A DNA stretch of 10,187 nucleotides from an uncultured Planctomycetaceae bacterium (lineage in GTDB: Bacteria > Planctomycetota > Planctomycetia > Pirellulales > Pirellulaceae). A program made the position numbers and the translations under genes. Of the stretch, positions 6,469 through 10,187 are shown piece by piece. The stretch spans positions 1 to 10,187 of the forward strand of contig CALBTA010000163.1 in NCBI GenBank assembly GCA_937967755.1. The letters run 5' to 3'. Each line of letters opens with the position of its first letter. The first letter of the stretch is position 1. Below the pieces are notes generated by a model, which saw nothing but the letters and a program-made list of their open reading frames with translations, was not told where the DNA came from and did no database searches.

Positions 6469-7152
6469 ATGCGTCAACTATTTCGCCCTCTGGTATTGAT
6501 CGTTCTGGCGATGGCGGTACCGCTGTTGCCATTTTTGGGCTGGGCGGGCGAGATCGATGCGTGGTACAAGCAGTTCGTTGACGACCCACCCCCGCCGATG
6601 TGGACCGCGCTGCTGGTCGTCGGATCGCTGTCGACCGACATTTTTCTGCCGATCCCTTCCAGCGTGGTCAGCACGCTGGCCGGTTCGCAGTTGGGTGTCG
6701 TGGGAGCGACGTTCACGTCGTTCGTCGGCATGACCTTGGGGGCGATCATTGGGTTCGCAGTCGCCGGAGCGTGGGGCCGACCCGTGGCCCGTTGGTTCAC
6801 AAAAGAAGAAGACTTGCACCGAATGGAAGAACTGACTGAGAAACTTGGCCCGACGGTGTTGGTGGTCACCCGTCCCGTACCGATTTTGGCCGAAGCCAGC
6901 GTGCTGTTGGTCGGTGTCAACCGAATGCCCTGGCGAACTTTCCTGCCGCCCGTCATGCTGGCCAACTTCGGGTTGTCGTTGGCCTACGCGCTTTCGGGAA
7001 AGCACTTGTCCTTCCTGTACGCGATGCTCGGAGCCGTCGCCTTGCCAGTGCTGGCGGCCTGCATCGTCCGCTGGGTTTGGCCCGAAGGGAAACAGCAAAG
7101 CGGAAAGTCCGACCGCGGCGAGCGACATCAGCTTGGTGACACTGAAGACTAA
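6469..7152 (+). CDS. VTT-domain (DedA/SNARE-associated family) membrane protein
   Basis: Protein of 227 residues with hydrophobic segments at about 8-25, 46-75, 78-102, 128-150, 160-178 and 184-203. The VTT core is visible as a re-entrant-like segment LPIPSSVVSTLAGSQLG (60-76), a glycine-rich helix (GMTLGAIIGFAVAG), and the conserved TRPVPILAEASVLLVGVNRM (134-153). Related DedA and VTT proteins are linked to phospholipid or undecaprenyl-phosphate recycling and membrane homeostasis. This one lacks the PGE form of the first motif found in E. coli DedA proteins, so a specific transport role cannot be assigned. The C-terminal 22 residues are polar and cytoplasmic. The start has only a weak GGA site, and no good promoter stands out in the 249-nt divergent gap upstream. 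Its stop is 11 nt before uup, so the two are almost certainly cotranscribed. Confidence 0.82.
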   Translation: MRQLFRPLVLIVLAMAVPLLPFLGWAGEIDAWYKQFVDDPPPPMWTALLVVGSLSTDIFLPIPSSVVSTLAGSQLGVVGATFTSFVGMTLGAIIGFAVAGAWGRPVARWFTKEEDLHRMEELTEKLGPTVLVVTRPVPILAEASVLLVGVNRMPWRTFLPPVMLANFGLSLAYALSGKHLSFLYAMLGAVALPVLAACIVRWVWPEGKQQSGKSDRGERHQLGDTED

Positions 7153-7163
7153 GATGGGAAGCT

Positions 7164-8963
<1,800 letters not shown>

Positions 8964-8965
8964 TG

Positions 8966-8998
8966 GTTGGTAACGATCGGCGATTTGTGCTTACCAAC
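8966..8998. terminator. Hairpin between convergent genes, possible terminator
   Basis: GTTGGTAA (8966-8973) and TTACCAAC (8991-8998) form a perfect 8-bp stem with a 17-nt loop, just after the uup stop at 8961-8963 and just before the stop of the small minus-strand gene. Position between converging genes fits a bidirectional terminator. Neither strand has a T run after it, so it may instead be a processing or stability element. Confidence 0.4.
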
Positions 8999-9002
8999 TC
9001 GA

Positions 9003-9227
9003 TCAAAGACTGGATCGACCTGAGGGCATCCCCGGCGTTTGGAAGTTGATATGGCGTTTCTCAATCGCATCCAGCTCCCGGCTCATCCAGATGTTCAATG
9101 CGACGAATGACTCCAAATTTACCCGAATCCGCCCCAGCCCTTCTTCGCCAGTCAGGGCGATTTGAAAGTCCCCAGGCGGGGTGCCGGGGTCAGCGGGAGT
9201 GGGATGGGAAGGGATTTGATCACTCAT
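9003..9227 (-). CDS. Small protein of 74 residues, unknown function
   Basis: The ATG at 9227 is preceded by GGAG with a 6-nt spacer, one of the better ribosome sites in the window. The N-terminal 20 residues are Pro/Thr-rich (SHPTPADPGTPPG) and look disordered. Residues 20-60 form the likely folded part, with a strand-like GRIRVNLES followed by an amphipathic helix FVALNIWMSRELDAIEKR. There is no signal peptide. The VNLESFVALNIWM core resembles very short hypothetical proteins I recall from planctomycetes, so I consider it a real gene, but that recall is uncertain and gives no function. It lies downstream of the peroxidase gene on the same strand after 133 nt and converges with uup. Confidence 0.62.
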   Translation of the reverse strand: MSDQIPSHPTPADPGTPPGDFQIALTGEEGLGRIRVNLESFVALNIWMSRELDAIEKRHINFQTPGMPSGRSSL

Positions 9228-9233
9228 AACAAA

Positions 9234-9237
9234 CTCC
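9234..9237 (-). promoter_or_regulatory. Ribosome binding site of the 74-residue gene
   Basis: GGAG on the minus strand, 6 nt before the ATG at 9227. It is a main reason to accept this short frame as a gene. Confidence 0.6.
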
Positions 9238-9318
9238 GGGAGATCTTCTCCACGCTTTTAGATGCCGAAACCGAACAAAAGGTTCGCGCATTAACTCAAG
9301 CGGGGGAACGATCCCTTT

Positions 9319-9348
9319 GTTACGAGAGAAATCGTTACGAGAGAAATC
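9319..9348. repeat. Perfect 15-bp tandem duplication
   Basis: GTTACGAGAGAAATC occurs twice, back to back, at 9319-9333 and 9334-9348 with no mismatch. It lies in the 133-nt gap between the end of the peroxidase gene (9361) and the start of the small gene (9227), 92 to 121 nt upstream of that start. It could be paired binding sites for a regulator of the small gene or a recent slippage duplication. Confidence 0.8.
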
Positions 9349-9360
9349 GCCTACAGCCCG

Positions 9361-10187
9361 TTATTTTGGCAGCCGCCCCCGCTCAACTTTGGGGAACTCG
9401 CCGGTCAAAGCTTTCATGAACGCGACCAGGTCTTGCTTGTCCTGATCAGTCAATTCCAGCTTCTTCATCTTTTCGCTGAGGTGCGGGTTCGGATGCCCGC
9501 CTTTGGCATACCACTCGACGACTTCTTCCAGCGTGTTCTGGCTGCCGTCGTGCATATAGGGAGCAGAAGACGTGATGTTTCGAACCGTCGGCGTTTTGAA
9601 TGCCCCCTTATCCTTCTCGTCCTTCGTCACTTCGTAGCGGCCCAAGTCGGGCATCTCAACTTCCATGCCGACGCCCAGGTTGTGGTACTTCTCATCCGAG
9701 AAATTCGCACCAGCGTGGCAGGCGGTGCAGTTTCCTTTCTCGGTGAAGAAGATCTCGCGGCCGCGTTCGGCCGATGCGCTAAACGGGTGCTTCTCGCTCG
9801 CGGCGACCAACTCCATGTACTCTTCGTAGAGATCCGGGTCGTCCTCTTTGAGCAGTTCGAGGTCTTCCAGATCGGCTTCGAACGTGTTTCGGAACACCCG
9901 CAGCGGCTCCCAATAGTCGTAAGCTGACGGCCCGGTGACCAGGGTGCGTTCGAACGTGGCGATGGCCTTGCCGATGTTGTCGATGGTGACCCCGTCATCG
10001 AAGATAGCATCGAACTGCCGCTTGTAACCCTCGATGCCGGCGACGCATTCCACGCATGCCTCGTGGGTGTTGCCCATTTCGATGGGGTTGGCGATCGGGC
10101 CGACGGCTTGCGCTTCGAGCGACTCCGCTCGGCAATACCAAAACTGCGCGCCGCTGAGAATCCGGTTGTAAGCGACCGGCGAATTGA
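9361..10187 (-). CDS. Di-haem cytochrome c peroxidase / MauG-family protein, C-terminal part
   Basis: The frame enters from the right edge and stays open to TAA at 9361-9363, giving 274 residues; an internal ATG at 10077 is not the start, because family motifs continue upstream of it. In order: NSPVAYNRILSGAQFW, then RAESLEAQAVGPIANPIEMG, TIDNIGKAIATFERTLVTG, the haem site C-T-A-C-H (codons at 9715-9729), TPTVRNITSSAPYMHDGSQ, and TLEEVVEWYAKGG. These are hallmarks of the CcpA/MauG family, periplasmic proteins with two c-type haems that reduce peroxide or carry out related oxidations. The visible CxxCH is the C-terminal haem; the N-terminal haem and signal peptide should lie beyond the window. 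The usual FWDGRA motif reads FWYCRA here (codons at 10132-10137), and C-x2-C at the HEACVECV segment lacks the His needed for haem. The small gene at 9003-9227 follows on the same strand. Confidence 0.9.
   Translation of the reverse strand, partial: NSPVAYNRILSGAQFWYCRAESLEAQAVGPIANPIEMGNTHEACVECVAGIEGYKRQFDAIFDDGVTIDNIGKAIATFERTLVTGPSAYDYWEPLRVFRNTFEADLEDLELLKEDDPDLYEEYMELVAASEKHPFSASAERGREIFFTEKGNCTACHAGANFSDEKYHNLGVGMEVEMPDLGRYEVTKDEKDKGAFKTPTVRNITSSAPYMHDGSQNTLEEVVEWYAKGGHPNPHLSEKMKKLELTDQDKQDLVAFMKALTGEFPKVERGRLPK

Noticed and set aside
9272..9286. CGAAC-AAAAG-GTTCG inverted repeat upstream of the small gene
   Set aside because: A 5-bp stem without T tract or partner copy is expected by chance at this length.
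9433..9927. A 164-codon plus-strand frame opposite the peroxidase gene
   Set aside because: The minus-strand frame has clear family motifs throughout; the plus-strand translation has no family features and is the antisense shadow.
10046..10057. C-x2-C in the peroxidase segment HEACVECV as an extra haem site
   Set aside because: The residue after the second Cys is Val, not His, so it is not a c-type haem motif; the true C-terminal haem is the CTACH at 9715-9729.

Overview
The window looks like ordinary chromosomal DNA from a planctomycete, probably of the Pirellulales/Pirellulaceae type. This rests on moderately high GC, short gene blocks that switch strand often, and several proteins that resemble families I know mainly from planctomycete genomes: a TPR lipoprotein paired with a secretin-like protein, a small one-span membrane protein with a beta-rich tail, and a di-haem peroxidase whose motifs read like planctomycete homologues. 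The taxonomic call comes from protein-family recall, not from a marker gene.

Layout from left to right. (1) Positions 1-2084, minus strand: a long proline-rich TPR lipoprotein, followed downstream by an unrecognised membrane-anchored protein cut by the left edge. (2) Positions 2085-2519: a divergent intergenic region with a good sigma70-like promoter reading right. (3) Positions 2520-3653, plus strand: an exported protein that keeps recognisable pieces of a planctomycete secretin but has no room for the secretin barrel; a strong intrinsic terminator follows. (4) Positions 3766-5044, plus strand: a small single-span membrane protein and a CPBP-family intramembrane protease, probably cotranscribed. 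(5) Positions 5069-6219, minus strand: an exported protein of unknown function, coupled at 2 nt to a cytoplasmic protein with three zinc ribbons. (6) Positions 6469-8963, plus strand: a VTT/DedA-type membrane protein 11 nt ahead of an ABC-F ATPase of the Uup type, whose linker is encoded by a degenerate 7-bp tandem repeat. (7) Positions 9003-10187, minus strand: the C-terminal part of a MauG/cytochrome c peroxidase-type di-haem protein, cut by the right edge, and a small 74-residue protein downstream of it, with a perfect 15-bp tandem duplication between them.

I see no rRNA, tRNA, CRISPR array, transposase, phage gene or defence island. The most interesting items are the barrel-less secretin-like protein opposite a TPR lipoprotein, which invites comparison with secretin/pilotin pairs, and the heptanucleotide array in uup. 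Neither is established as a new system.
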